DNA from: Candidatus Thorarchaeota archaeon
Lineage (GTDB): Archaea; Asgardarchaeota; Thorarchaeia; Thorarchaeales; Thorarchaeaceae
NCBI GenBank assembly: GCA_020355105.1
Contig: CP070658.1
Location: 1,941,192-1,958,045 of the forward strand
Direction of reading: 5' to 3'
DNA: 16,854 bases
Shown: one piece after another, positions 1 through 7,422 of the stretch
Position numbering within the stretch: position 1 is the first letter of the stretch
Layout: every line of letters begins with the position of its first letter
Notes under the pieces: model-generated
What the model was told of the DNA's origin: nothing
Seen by the model: only the letters and a program-made list of their open reading frames with translations
Databases searched by the model: none
Program-made: the position numbers and the translations under genes

Positions 1-21
1 GGAACAGAGTCCTTCTCTTGA

Positions 22-181
22 CTATGAAACTAGTCGCTTCTTCAAGAAGCACTTTGAGTGCCCCTCTGGATAGTCGGCCAACACTGCAAACGTTTCATAT
101 CCAAGCCGCTCATAGAAGGCATGTGCCTTGGAACACGTGGTCCAAATCCCGAGTGAATCCCCTGCTCTCCTTAGCCTCTAT
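22..181 (-). pseudogene. GNAT N-acetyltransferase, C-terminal remnant with frameshift
   Basis: The minus strand encodes the end of a GNAT-family acetyltransferase. From about 126 down to the TAG at 22-24 it reads AHAFYERLGYETF, then DYPEGHSK, then FLKKRLVS and stop, which is the typical last beta-strand/helix region (FYERLGY) of GNAT enzymes that transfer an acetyl group from acetyl-CoA to an amine. The preceding part (IEAKESRGFTRDLD...VFQ, 127-181) lies in a different frame. Removing one G in the run near 125-127 joins the two as VFQAHAFYERLGYE, so a one-base insertion is the simplest explanation. A TGA (182-184) sits just upstream, and the neighbouring hydrolase gene ends at 215, so the N-terminal two thirds are absent. 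The substrate cannot be told. A sequencing error could explain the frameshift but not the missing N-terminus. Confidence 0.7.
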
Positions 182-214
182 TCACCAGTCCTCACGTAAG
201 GCTAGCTGGAGTTC

Positions 215-1465
215 CTATTTCCGTTTCCTAATGACATGAGCGGCAATAACAGTTGTAGCTGCAAGTACGGCAAATCCAGAAAGAACCAACACAAAGCCGG
301 GAAGGGGGGATGACTCCCCATCAATTGCAGGAATGATCTGCTCTCTTATGAGTGAGTCTGCCGGATAGAACTCTCCATCCGGGACATTTCCATTGAAGAC
401 AACCACTAGGTCATGTCTTGGTGATACATAGACTGCCTGCTCATAGTGTCCGTGAGCTGAGTATATACTCTGACTGGGCCAGTACCACCACTGGTATCCC
501 ATGAGTTCATAGCTGCCTCCCCAACCGGTAGTGATTCTAGGGGTAGTGGCTTCAGTGACCCATTCCTCGGATACAATCTGAGCTCCATCCCAGGTCCCGT
601 TGTTCAGCATCAGATAACCGAACTTGGCAAAGTCGCGCGCCGTGAGATAGAGCCCTCCATCAGTATGATACCAACCTCCGGCTGCCCCACCACCAATCTG
701 CGACCAATAGACATTGTCAATTCCAAGGGGTCCAAAGAGATACTGATTCGCATACTCCAAGATTGACATGCCTGACTGGATCTCAATGATTCCACCAAGG
801 ATTATCAGAGTCCCTGAGTTCATCCACCAACTCTGTCCAGGGTCGTTCCACATTGGACGGTCCAAGCAATACTGGAGTGCGTCATCGCTCACCCACATCT
901 GACCGAGGTCATTTCTTGGGTCATTGTAGGGATAGTCGTTCTCGTGAAACTCCATTCCATCTGTCCATGTGAGCAGATGTTCAATTGTGATGCTCATCTT
1001 TCGGTCGTCAACATTCTGAATCGTCCAGTCATTGAAGAAACTCATCATCGTCGAATTCACGCTCTCGATGAGGCCTTGGTCAATGGCGATTCCGACAAGT
1101 GTAGAGGTGATGCATTTTGTACATGATTGAATCATGTGGATGTCGTCTGCATCCCAGTCCTCTCCATAGTACTCGTAGACAAGATATCCCTCTCTGACTA
1201 CATTCACAGAATCAATGGCGTAATCCATGCGGTCTATGGTACGTTCAACTTCTTCTAGTCTTCCCGAATCCATCCCATGATTCTCGGGAACGTCCGGTAT
1301 CCAGTCATCTGTGGGCCAATAATCTCGTGTAACAGATGCAAGACCGGCCTTCATAGACCTCGGCATATCAGGAATGGCTGGATCTGGATAGAGTGGGATT
1401 GCTCCCAGCAAGAATATGACAAGGAGTGAACATACAAACTTCCTTAGCGTGCTTATCTGGGCCAA
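215..1465 (-). CDS. Membrane-anchored beta-lactamase-family serine hydrolase (SxxK type)
   Basis: A 416-residue protein of the serine beta-lactamase-like / class C penicillin-binding protein family, which includes esterases, peptidases and 6-aminohexanoate hydrolase. An N-terminal hydrophobic segment (about residues 10-25) and a C-terminal helix (about 391-412) followed by RKRK suggest export with the enzyme domain outside the cell and a basic cytoplasmic tail. The nucleophile motif SCTK is at residues 114-117 and a third-motif candidate HGH lies in the segment SAHGHYEQ. The second motif, normally Y-x-N, reads W-M-N (214-216), so the usual catalytic tyrosine is replaced by tryptophan. The start is TTG: a TGA lies in frame a few codons upstream, no ATG precedes the signal segment, and no clear ribosome binding site is seen. 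It diverges from the NosD-like gene at 1789. Substrate is unknown. Confidence 0.85.
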   Translation of the reverse strand: MAQISTLRKFVCSLLVIFLLGAIPLYPDPAIPDMPRSMKAGLASVTRDYWPTDDWIPDVPENHGMDSGRLEEVERTIDRMDYAIDSVNVVREGYLVYEYYGEDWDADDIHMIQSCTKCITSTLVGIAIDQGLIESVNSTMMSFFNDWTIQNVDDRKMSITIEHLLTWTDGMEFHENDYPYNDPRNDLGQMWVSDDALQYCLDRPMWNDPGQSWWMNSGTLIILGGIIEIQSGMSILEYANQYLFGPLGIDNVYWSQIGGGAAGGWYHTDGGLYLTARDFAKFGYLMLNNGTWDGAQIVSEEWVTEATTPRITTGWGGSYELMGYQWWYWPSQSIYSAHGHYEQAVYVSPRHDLVVVFNGNVPDGEFYPADSLIREQIIPAIDGESSPLPGFVLVLSGFAVLAATTVIAAHVIRKRK

Positions 1466-1788
1466 TTTTGGATACCCATATAGTCATCCATCTTTGGGAA
1501 TAAAAGCCGTCGTTTCACAGCAACCTAGGAATGAAACATGCACTAGATTGGCGGGTCATAGATGCGACAACACTGTGAACTGGACTATGTCCGGAGCTTT
1601 GACGTAGGACTTCCGAACTGCTCCGGGACAGCACAGCAATTCGCTCTGCTCTGATTAATAAGCAAACCCGGGCATGGTATGAGGAGTGTTGCGAGGGAGA
1701 GAATACAGTAGCACGGCATTGACTCCAGACTCTGGATTGGCATGAAGAAACTTGGACCGCATTCGTCGCAGCGGAGGAGAGTGGGTTC
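1466..1788. other. Intergenic region between divergent surface-protein genes
   Basis: These 323 bases separate the minus-strand hydrolase from the plus-strand NosD-like gene and must contain both promoters, though no convincing TATA box stands out. The region holds one copy of a 43-bp element (1575-1617) and an imperfect hairpin (arms 1589-1597 and 1620-1629). A 35-codon minus-strand reading frame (ATG at 1762 to TAA at 1655) is open but has no ribosome binding site or recognisable similarity, so it is not called as a gene. Confidence 0.5.
1575..1617 (-). repeat. Dispersed 43-bp element, copy 1
   Basis: This segment matches 7975-8017 at 37 of 43 positions in the same orientation, and all six differences are transitions. 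On the minus strand one frame, extended to about 1565, reads RKSYVKAPDIVQFTVLS and stops soon after; the second copy gives RKSYVEAPDMIQFTMLS. It lies about 110 bases upstream of the serine hydrolase start. The left part also forms an imperfect stem with 1620-1629. It could be a remnant of a coding sequence, a very short gene or a regulatory element. Confidence 0.7.
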
Positions 1789-3375
1789 ATGCGAAGTATA
1801 GGTGGAGTCTATTGTATTATTGCCCTGTCAGTGCTCATGATATTCTCTTTGAGCTCCTTGCCTGCCTCATATCTAGCTGTGGAACCGAGCCAATCAGCTG
1901 GTAACGAAGGCTCGACTGTTGCAGGAACCCCCCACAGTCCAATCTATATCGATGGTGATGGTAACTTCTCTGCCACGGCCTCAGCGGAAGGATGGTCCGG
2001 TAATGGTTCATCTTTGAACCCGTACATCATTGACAGGTTGGACATTGACCTTGGTGGGGCCCCCGGTCATGGTATCAGCATCAGCAACACTCGAGTGCAC
2101 GTTGTGATCCGCGATTGCAATCTGACCGGTGCCAGTGTGGACCCAGGGTGTGGAATCTACCTGTACAACGTGTCGAACAGTGAACTCATCAACAACACCT
2201 GCATCGACAACTACATCGGCATCCGCCTCGATTTCTCAACGTCAAACAGTCTGTATAAGAACAACTGCACAGGCAACAACATCAACATCTATCTCTATTC
2301 CTTCTCAGACTCCAACACTCTGTCCGAAAACACCTGCACAAGCGACTCCAACGCTGGTATCGTTCTCTACAGGTCCAATTCCAACTCCCTTGTCAACAAT
2401 ACATGCAAAGATAGCACCAACATCGGCATCTACATCGCTCGCTCAGACTCCAACACTCTGTCCGACAACGTCTTCACCAGCAACACCAACTATGGTATCT
2501 ATATCAATGACGACAGTGACCTCAATGACATCCTGTGGAACGTCTTTGCGGACAGTTCTACAAATGGCTATGACAAGGGGACTGGCAATGTCTTCGAATA
2601 CAACTACTGGTCGGACTATACGGGCACTGATGCGAATCAGGACGGTCTTGGTGATACGCCTTACACGTTCACGGGCAACTCTGACCCCCATCCTCTTGTC
2701 GATTTGCCGACTCCACCCACGTGGACTCAGTCACCGGTGGACCGAGTCTTAGAGTTCGGTTCCCTCATCGTCTGCGACCTGAATGCCACAACACATCTTC
2801 CCTTGACATGGTCCTTGAACAGTAGTCTGTTCAGCATTGACGACGAAGGCGTGGTCACTTCTTGGTTTTCCCTCCCCATCGGTGTATACCGACTTGAGGT
2901 AGTAGGTACCAACATGCGTGACCAGAACATTACAGGCAACTTCCGAGTCACCATTCAGGACACAAGTCCACCCCACTGGATAGTCGAGCCTTCTGATCAG
3001 GTCCTTCAACACGGTGAGAGCCTTGACTATCAGTTACCAGCAGGAGACCTCTCAGGAATCGACCACTGGACACTCAATGACACAAGTCACTTTACAATCA
3101 CTGCGACGTTCTATAATCAAGGAGGAACAGCTCGCTTGGTCAATGCAACTGCTTTGGAACCCGGCGTCTATCCTCTGAGCATCACAGTCTTTGACCGATA
3201 TGACAACTCCATCTCTGCTGTCTTCTCTATCACAGTTCTCGAAGCCACAATGACGACTACCACAGGAACAGAAGGACTTGATCCAGTCTTGATGTTTGTC
3301 CTTGGGACAGGAGTGGGAGGGGGGGCATTCATCGTGATTGTCCTAGCTGTTCTCAGACGACGGGCAGATGAATGA
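1789..3375 (+). CDS. NosD-like right-handed beta-helix surface protein with Ig-like repeats
   Basis: A 528-residue exported protein. A signal peptide covers about residues 1-31. A parallel beta-helix of NosD/CASH-type coils spans about 85-295, with repeated SNTLSxNxxxxN and GIxIxxxxxN units of about 23 residues. Two Ig/cadherin-like beta-sandwich modules follow (about 305-395 and 400-485), each opening with a W-x-x-x-P-x-D-x-V/Q-L-x-x-G pattern. A short Thr-rich linker precedes one transmembrane helix (about 498-521) and the tail LRRRADE. This is the usual layout of archaeal cell-surface proteins whose beta-helix may bind or cleave polysaccharide, or act only as a scaffold. No catalytic residues can be named. 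The coils contain a 23-base exact repeat spaced 138 bases. Start is the ATG at 1789. The sialidase-like gene downstream has the same anchoring design. Confidence 0.85.
   Translation: MRSIGGVYCIIALSVLMIFSLSSLPASYLAVEPSQSAGNEGSTVAGTPHSPIYIDGDGNFSATASAEGWSGNGSSLNPYIIDRLDIDLGGAPGHGISISNTRVHVVIRDCNLTGASVDPGCGIYLYNVSNSELINNTCIDNYIGIRLDFSTSNSLYKNNCTGNNINIYLYSFSDSNTLSENTCTSDSNAGIVLYRSNSNSLVNNTCKDSTNIGIYIARSDSNTLSDNVFTSNTNYGIYINDDSDLNDILWNVFADSSTNGYDKGTGNVFEYNYWSDYTGTDANQDGLGDTPYTFTGNSDPHPLVDLPTPPTWTQSPVDRVLEFGSLIVCDLNATTHLPLTWSLNSSLFSIDDEGVVTSWFSLPIGVYRLEVVGTNMRDQNITGNFRVTIQDTSPPHWIVEPSDQVLQHGESLDYQLPAGDLSGIDHWTLNDTSHFTITATFYNQGGTARLVNATALEPGVYPLSITVFDRYDNSISAVFSITVLEATMTTTTGTEGLDPVLMFVLGTGVGGGAFIVIVLAVLRRRADE
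2305..2465 (+). repeat. 23-base direct repeat, 138 bases apart, inside the beta-helix
   Basis: Bases 2305-2327 and 2443-2465 are identical, beginning tcagactcc and ending ctgtccga. The 138-base spacing is 46 codons, or two beta-helix coils, so the repeat unit is a coil pair. Such identity between coils suggests recent internal duplication or gene conversion. Confidence 0.8.
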
Positions 3376-3542
3376 TAGGAGGGCCTGCTATTGCTAAACG
3401 GGCATGCACAGAGCAGAAAGAGCCACAGGTTACACCCACCGCATCGCACAAGAAGTAGCCACAATATGCTTCCAAACTCTGCTTCTGCAAGGCTTAAGTC
3501 CTTCTGGAAGTATATCGTAGTGGCCATTATCTTGGGGAGAGC

Positions 3543-4988
3543 GTGGACCTGATGCGAGCAGCATACAAGTTCTCGTCGCTAGCTGTTTCACTTCTACTCA
3601 TCACAATATCCGGATTGCCTCTCGAGACAGGCTGGCTAGTTGTGTCGAGTGCCAATGGGACCACAGGACCACTGCCTGAAGTCGTGGGTTTCTCTGAGAA
3701 CATGCTGCTCTCGACAGATGATTCAGTATATCCTCATCATGTTGAGGTTTCGATGGCTATCAGTGACAACGGCACAATCTTTGCAGGTTGGAAGAACGCA
3801 TATACACACAACGGGATAGGCGTACGTGTAAGTGTGTCAAAGTCAGTTGATGAAGGCGCTACCTGGACTGAACCATACGACATGCCAATGTTCACGAGTG
3901 GAGTAACTGGACAATCAGACCCTTGGATGGCTTGGTATGGCAATAGCATCTACTATGCGTATCTCGAGTACTCGATTGAGGGGCCGGATCTATCGCAAAT
4001 CACCGTTGCGAGAAGTGATGATTATGGTGTTTCGTGGACACCTGTGACTGCATCACATGGTGGCTTCTTTGCTGATAAAGAAACTATGGCAATCAGCAAC
4101 GATGGCACCGTATATGTAATCTATAGTGATACAGACGACCCCACCGGGCTGGGAGAGTGTACTCTACGTCTAACGCGCTCCACAGACGGAGGCAGCACCT
4201 TCCAGGAGATCTCCGAAATCACCGAATCGTCAAGATGGCATCATGGTCCATACATAACTCTGAGCAATCAAGGACACGTCTGCATCGTATGGTTGTGGAT
4301 AGAGCCCGAAAGCATGGAATGGGGCAATCTCTACCTGTCACGGAGCTTGGACCAAGGCGAAACCTTTGAGGAGTGGCGCCTAGTAAACGATGACGGCAAT
4401 TACTCGACAGCCGCCCCAGGCAAATTCACAATTCCAGTCATTCGGCTTGACAACAATGATCGGGTCTACGTTCTTTGGGCAGATGGCTTTGAGTACGGTC
4501 CACATTCCTTTGACGTCTATCTTCGCTATTCCGACGACTACGGCGAAACCTGGAGTGACCGTTTCCGAGTCAATCCAACTACTGAAGGTAACCAGTGGAA
4601 CCCTGAGATGGCTATTGATTCTAGTGGGCGTCTTCACATTGCATACTATGATGAACAGCAGGAGCAATACAGACCTTACTACCGTACAGTCAACTTCACA
4701 GGTGTTGAAAGGAATACTCCAGTCTTTGGTGATCCCATAGCCATAGCTGATACCACAACCTCAAGCTCGTTCACCAGACCAGGAGAGTACTTCTCTATTC
4801 AACTTGACCAAGATGGGATTCCGCATGTGGCTTGGTCGGACGGCAGGAATGACGAGATGGATATCTACTACGCCCACGGACTCGCAGCAGAGTCCACGGA
4901 ATTGTTTCCAGCCGAAGTCGTGATTGCCCTTGTCGGTGTGTTTCTTCTGGCCGTTATCGTTGTCCTAGCATACGCAAAGAAACGGTGA
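3543..4988 (+). CDS. Exported sialidase-like BNR/Asp-box protein with C-terminal membrane anchor
   Basis: A 481-residue protein with a signal peptide (about 1-36), a beta-propeller of the sialidase superfamily and one C-terminal transmembrane helix (about 457-477) ending in KKR. Five Asp-box motifs (S-x-D-x-G-x-T/S-W/F) are visible near residues 101-108, 158-165, 213-220, 268-275 and 330-337, as expected for a six-bladed neuraminidase-like fold. Asp-boxes are structural and do not prove glycosidase activity; the arginine triad of true sialidases was not identified, so the protein may only bind glycans. GTG at 3543 follows GGGGAGA (3534-3540) very closely; an ATG at 3552 in the same frame is an alternative start, 12 bases from the purine-rich stretch. 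It sits 167 bases after the NosD-like gene on the same strand. Confidence 0.8.
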   Translation: MDLMRAAYKFSSLAVSLLLITISGLPLETGWLVVSSANGTTGPLPEVVGFSENMLLSTDDSVYPHHVEVSMAISDNGTIFAGWKNAYTHNGIGVRVSVSKSVDEGATWTEPYDMPMFTSGVTGQSDPWMAWYGNSIYYAYLEYSIEGPDLSQITVARSDDYGVSWTPVTASHGGFFADKETMAISNDGTVYVIYSDTDDPTGLGECTLRLTRSTDGGSTFQEISEITESSRWHHGPYITLSNQGHVCIVWLWIEPESMEWGNLYLSRSLDQGETFEEWRLVNDDGNYSTAAPGKFTIPVIRLDNNDRVYVLWADGFEYGPHSFDVYLRYSDDYGETWSDRFRVNPTTEGNQWNPEMAIDSSGRLHIAYYDEQQEQYRPYYRTVNFTGVERNTPVFGDPIAIADTTTSSSFTRPGEYFSIQLDQDGIPHVAWSDGRNDEMDIYYAHGLAAESTELFPAEVVIALVGVFLLAVIVVLAYAKKR

Positions 4989-4991
4989 AGC

Positions 4992-5123
4992 ATGTCCGAA
5001 AGGGGACAGGGAACTCATTTCGCCTTGGATAATCTCATGACTGAGTGGTCCACCACTTCTGAGGACGAAGAAGAGAGTCGGGCTGTTTCAGGACCTCTAG
5101 TTACACGTCGGTATTCAAGCTAG
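4992..5123 (+). CDS. Possible small acidic protein (43 aa), tentative
   Basis: An ATG at 4992 opens a 43-codon frame ending at TAG 5121-5123. It follows the stop of the sialidase-like gene by three bases, and GGTGA (4984-4988), which overlaps that stop codon, could act as a tight ribosome binding site. The product would begin MSERGQGTHF and contain an acidic run (SEDEEESR). No family is recognised and there are no membrane segments. The frame is short enough to occur by chance; translational coupling to the upstream gene is the only support. Confidence 0.25.
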   Translation: MSERGQGTHFALDNLMTEWSTTSEDEEESRAVSGPLVTRRYSS

Positions 5124-5201
5124 TACGGCGTGCATCTAGCAGCAGAAGAAGTGGGTCCTTTCGCGTGAGAATTCAGAATTAGATACTTCATGAGAAATAG
5201 A

Positions 5202-5211
5202 GATTTATTGA
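5202..5211 (+). promoter_or_regulatory. Putative TATA box of the 5261-6593 cluster
   Basis: The A/T-rich motif gatttattga, preceded by the purine-rich stretch gagaaatag (possible BRE), lies about 50 bases upstream of the ATG at 5261. An archaeal start site 25 or so bases downstream would give a leader of roughly 30 bases that contains GGTGA (5250-5254), the ribosome binding site six bases before the ATG. Confidence 0.4.
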
Positions 5212-5260
5212 AATGCCTGTTATTGGAGGTCACTATACACTGCGGTCTTGGTGACAGAAA

Positions 5261-5662
5261 ATGGCAAGAATAGTAGATATTGAAGGCATAGGTCCATCAT
5301 ATGCAGAGAAACTCAAAGAGGTTGGTATAGATACTACCGATGAACTACTAGAGGCCGGTGCTTCTTACTGGGATAGAAAGAAACTGAGTGAGAAGACAGG
5401 TATTTCAACAAGTCTCATTTTGGAATGGGTGAATCGAGCTGATCTGTTCAGGATCAAGGGCGTTGGAGAACAGTACTCGGATCTTCTTGAAGAGTCTGGA
5501 GTCGATACTGTGGTTGAACTCGCAAGAAGGAATCCAGAGAACCTGTACTCAAAGATGGTGGAAGTGAATGAGGCCAAGAATCTCGTTGATAAGCCACCCT
5601 CCGTGGACCTCCTGAAAGACTGGATAGGTCAGGCTAAGAAACTACCTAGAAAGGTAGAGTAA
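5261..5662 (+). CDS. DUF4332 helix-hairpin-helix protein
   Basis: A 133-residue soluble protein made of two helix-hairpin-helix modules, the pattern of the DUF4332 family. The hairpins are IEGIGPSYAEKLKEVGIDT (about 7-25) and IKGVGEQYSDLLEESGVDT (about 65-83), each followed by a helix beginning with an acidic residue and a Leu-rich stretch. Such modules usually bind nucleic acid backbone without sequence specificity or mediate protein contacts; the cellular role of DUF4332 proteins is not established. Start is the ATG with GGTGA (5250-5254) six bases before it. It is the first gene of a close cluster: the next frame opens nine bases after its stop, in the same phase. No cysteine or metal-binding motif is present. 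Confidence 0.85.
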   Translation: MARIVDIEGIGPSYAEKLKEVGIDTTDELLEAGASYWDRKKLSEKTGISTSLILEWVNRADLFRIKGVGEQYSDLLEESGVDTVVELARRNPENLYSKMVEVNEAKNLVDKPPSVDLLKDWIGQAKKLPRKVE

Positions 5663-5671
5663 AGCAGCAGG

Positions 5672-6106
5672 TTGGCGAAATACTCCAACTCGAGTTTGCG
5701 TAAGACATTGGCCTTAATAGCTGAGGCCATAATCGATTGTGCCGTGAAGCTTGATTACGAGATCTTCAATGCATACAATCCCAAGGCAACGATTGAGATT
5801 GACCTGCGCGCATTCACGCTGAAGATACTCACTCGATTGGATGACACGTTGGAGTCTATCAAAGAGAGAAGACAAGACATCTTCGGGGATTTCGCCAAAC
5901 GTGTCATTTCGGCATGGTCTGAAAGCGAGGGAATGGGAGATATTGACTACAGTTCAGTTAGTCTTGGTGAGATTGAACAAGAGTTTCCTAATCTCACGGA
6001 ACGTACGGATTTTCTTCACCCGGCTCTTAGGTTCATTCTCAGTCACTTGAGAAGTCAAGAGGCCAAGGCTGAAAACGGCTGGAAAGACGACTGTGTTGTA
6101 CATTGA
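5672..6106 (+). CDS. Unrecognised helical protein (144 aa)
   Basis: The predicted product is soluble, mostly helical and rich in charged residues, with no signal peptide, membrane segment or motif that I recognise. The start is the TTG at 5672: the frame is closed upstream by the TAA of the DUF4332 gene (5660-5662), and no ATG occurs before residue 87. A weak purine stretch (agcagg) precedes it. The nine-base gap to the previous gene and the overlap with the next (6093-6106) indicate co-transcription and translational coupling. Two cysteines are present (about 23 and 141), too few for a metal site. It probably works with its two neighbours, but nothing in the sequence gives its activity. Confidence 0.7.
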   Translation: MAKYSNSSLRKTLALIAEAIIDCAVKLDYEIFNAYNPKATIEIDLRAFTLKILTRLDDTLESIKERRQDIFGDFAKRVISAWSESEGMGDIDYSSVSLGEIEQEFPNLTERTDFLHPALRFILSHLRSQEAKAENGWKDDCVVH

Positions 6107-6593
6107 CCGGGAGAGGGCGGAGAACATCCTCTTCTACAGTATGGTGAAGGTCCTTGTTGACCTCTTGGGGAGAGAAGAAGGAGTCAGTCTGTACAAAGAT
6201 GCGGTTGACTACATAGCAGATAGGCGCGCAAGGGATGATCCGGACGCCACCAAGATAGAGCAGCTCAGACAGGAACTAACGAGCAGTCTACCAGACAGTG
6301 GTGGATACGCATTCGCCGTTGCTGACCTCGATGATAGCATGATTCTGGGTAAATTCGACAAGTGCGTTGTGCATGAGTCTCTGAAGCACGTCAGTGACCC
6401 CGAGCTTGCCTACTATGCCACGTGTTATACCAACTTGATAATTGCCAACCGCAGAAGCAGGAATTTCCAGATAAGGCGAACGCAGACATTGTTCAGCGGA
6501 GATTTCTGCGACGAGTTGTATTGGGACCCAGAGGTCTACGAAGAACCTAAGCAGCCGTCGCTTACGGTTTCAAGACGGCTCAGAATTGAATAG
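6093..6593 (+). CDS. Probable L-2-amino-thiazoline-4-carboxylate hydrolase-like protein
   Basis: A 166-residue protein whose C-terminal half resembles the ATC hydrolase family (PF14196 type): KCVVHESLKH (about 90-99), then DPELAYYATCYTNLIIA, then R-x-x-Q-T-L-F-S-G-D-F-C-D (about 129-140). The family pattern is a DPEL helix followed by RTKTLxxGDxxCDF, so Cys139 would be the conserved cysteine. Family members hydrolyse ATC in bacteria, but most homologues, including archaeal ones, have no assigned substrate, so no reaction is claimed here. The start is uncertain: TTG at 6093 or the adjacent in-frame GTG at 6090; both overlap the previous gene by 14-17 bases, and an ATG occurs only at residue 17. 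It is the last gene of the cluster. The assignment is from pattern memory, not a database search. Confidence 0.55.
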   Translation: MLYIDRERAENILFYSMVKVLVDLLGREEGVSLYKDAVDYIADRRARDDPDATKIEQLRQELTSSLPDSGGYAFAVADLDDSMILGKFDKCVVHESLKHVSDPELAYYATCYTNLIIANRRSRNFQIRRTQTLFSGDFCDELYWDPEVYEEPKQPSLTVSRRLRIE

Positions 6594-6677
6594 CAATCTC
6601 ATGCCATCAATGCAGCGAGGTCATGGCCATCCAGCCGGAGCCTGAGGAGTAGTCTTCTATTAATTGGCCAAGGGAAT

Positions 6678-6696
6678 CTCCGCAGGTCTCGCGGAG
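6678..6696. other. Hairpin downstream of the 5261-6593 cluster
   Basis: A perfect 6-bp stem (CTCCGC at 6678-6683, GCGGAG at 6691-6696) with a 7-base loop lies 85 bases after the stop at 6593. No T-run follows on either strand, so it is not a classical terminator. The rest of 6594-6870 shows no convincing gene. Confidence 0.45.
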
Positions 6697-6870
6697 GCTT
6701 CATCTCACCTGTAAGGCCCGTATTCTCCTCCGATGCCGTCATTGGTCTTCACAGAATACATATGAATATGGAACGGCGAGCGAGCTTGGCACTACCGCTT
6801 CTTCATATTCCATCACCTAGAATATGCATGATACCGATGCTGGTTGGTTCATCTATACTTGTCTTCAAAT

Positions 6871-7221
6871 CTAGCGATCTTCAATCCACAGATACGTGAA
6901 GAGAATCACGAAGAGCACATGAAGTGCAATAATGGCCCATATCATGACATTGACTGCGGCTATGAAGTATGAGTATAGCTCAACAATGACCATCAGGAAG
7001 AACGCGAGATCGAAGAAGATGAATATCGCCTGTCTTGTTTCTGAATGTTCCATATCCCGAACAAGGAAGGCAAAGAAGGCTGCTGGTAGTATCCATGAGG
7101 CTGCATGTCGAGCCATGGCTAGACCTCCACTGAGATAAGCTGCCCCTGTAGTATCCAAAACCATCTCTGGAAATAGCATTAGGCTAATTCCAAAGAACAG
7201 ACCCACTATAGTGGTAAACAA
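6871..7221 (-). CDS. Small four-helix integral membrane protein, unrecognised
   Basis: The 116-residue product has four hydrophobic segments (about 3-17, 38-53, 65-83 and 88-112) separated by short charged loops (RDMEHSETRQ between the second and third) and ends with the charged tail WIEDR. No family is recognised with confidence; it resembles the many small DoxX/DUF4345-like four-helix proteins in size only. TTG at 7219-7221 is the first usable start after an in-frame stop upstream; internal ATGs would remove the first helix, so the TTG is preferred although no ribosome binding site is visible. A strong TATA box lies 94 bases upstream (7315-7322), so the gene is probably transcribed on its own. 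Confidence 0.65.
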   Translation of the reverse strand: MFTTIVGLFFGISLMLFPEMVLDTTGAAYLSGGLAMARHAASWILPAAFFAFLVRDMEHSETRQAIFIFFDLAFFLMVIVELYSYFIAAVNVMIWAIIALHVLFVILFTYLWIEDR

Positions 7222-7314
7222 GAAGACTGGCTTTGCCTACATTACAATCTCCCAGTTTTGTCGCGACTGAGCCTTAACATTAGCCTAACGGTTCTTTCAC
7301 TAATTCGGCATCCA

Positions 7315-7322
7315 TTTATATA
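7315..7322 (-). promoter_or_regulatory. Archaeal TATA box
   Basis: On the minus strand this reads TATATAAA within actatataaatgg, the clearest archaeal TATA box in the window. A transcript starting about 25 bases downstream would reach the membrane protein start at 7221 with a leader of roughly 70 bases. The motif is nearly symmetric, but no plus-strand gene follows it, so minus-strand use is the likely direction. Confidence 0.6.
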
Positions 7323-7422
7323 GTGTACCAACTAGGAATATGTCCCAATTCATGTTGACTCCCCCTTTCGATGATTCCCGACATCTTGGCTTCTCTGGGT
7401 AAAAACTCTCCTTTCCTAAGTC

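Noticed and set aside
2129..2752. 207-codon plus-strand frame within the NosD-like gene
   Set aside because: It is a frame-shifted shadow of the beta-helix repeats (low-complexity Thr/Ser product); the overlapping frame has a signal peptide, coils and an anchor.
4390..4740. 116-codon plus-strand frame inside the BNR gene
   Set aside because: Shadow of the propeller coding frame, with no ribosome binding site or recognisable domain.
6678..6696. Rho-independent-like terminator
   Set aside because: The stem is perfect but no T-run follows on either strand, and archaeal termination mainly relies on T-rich tracts; it is kept only as a hairpin.
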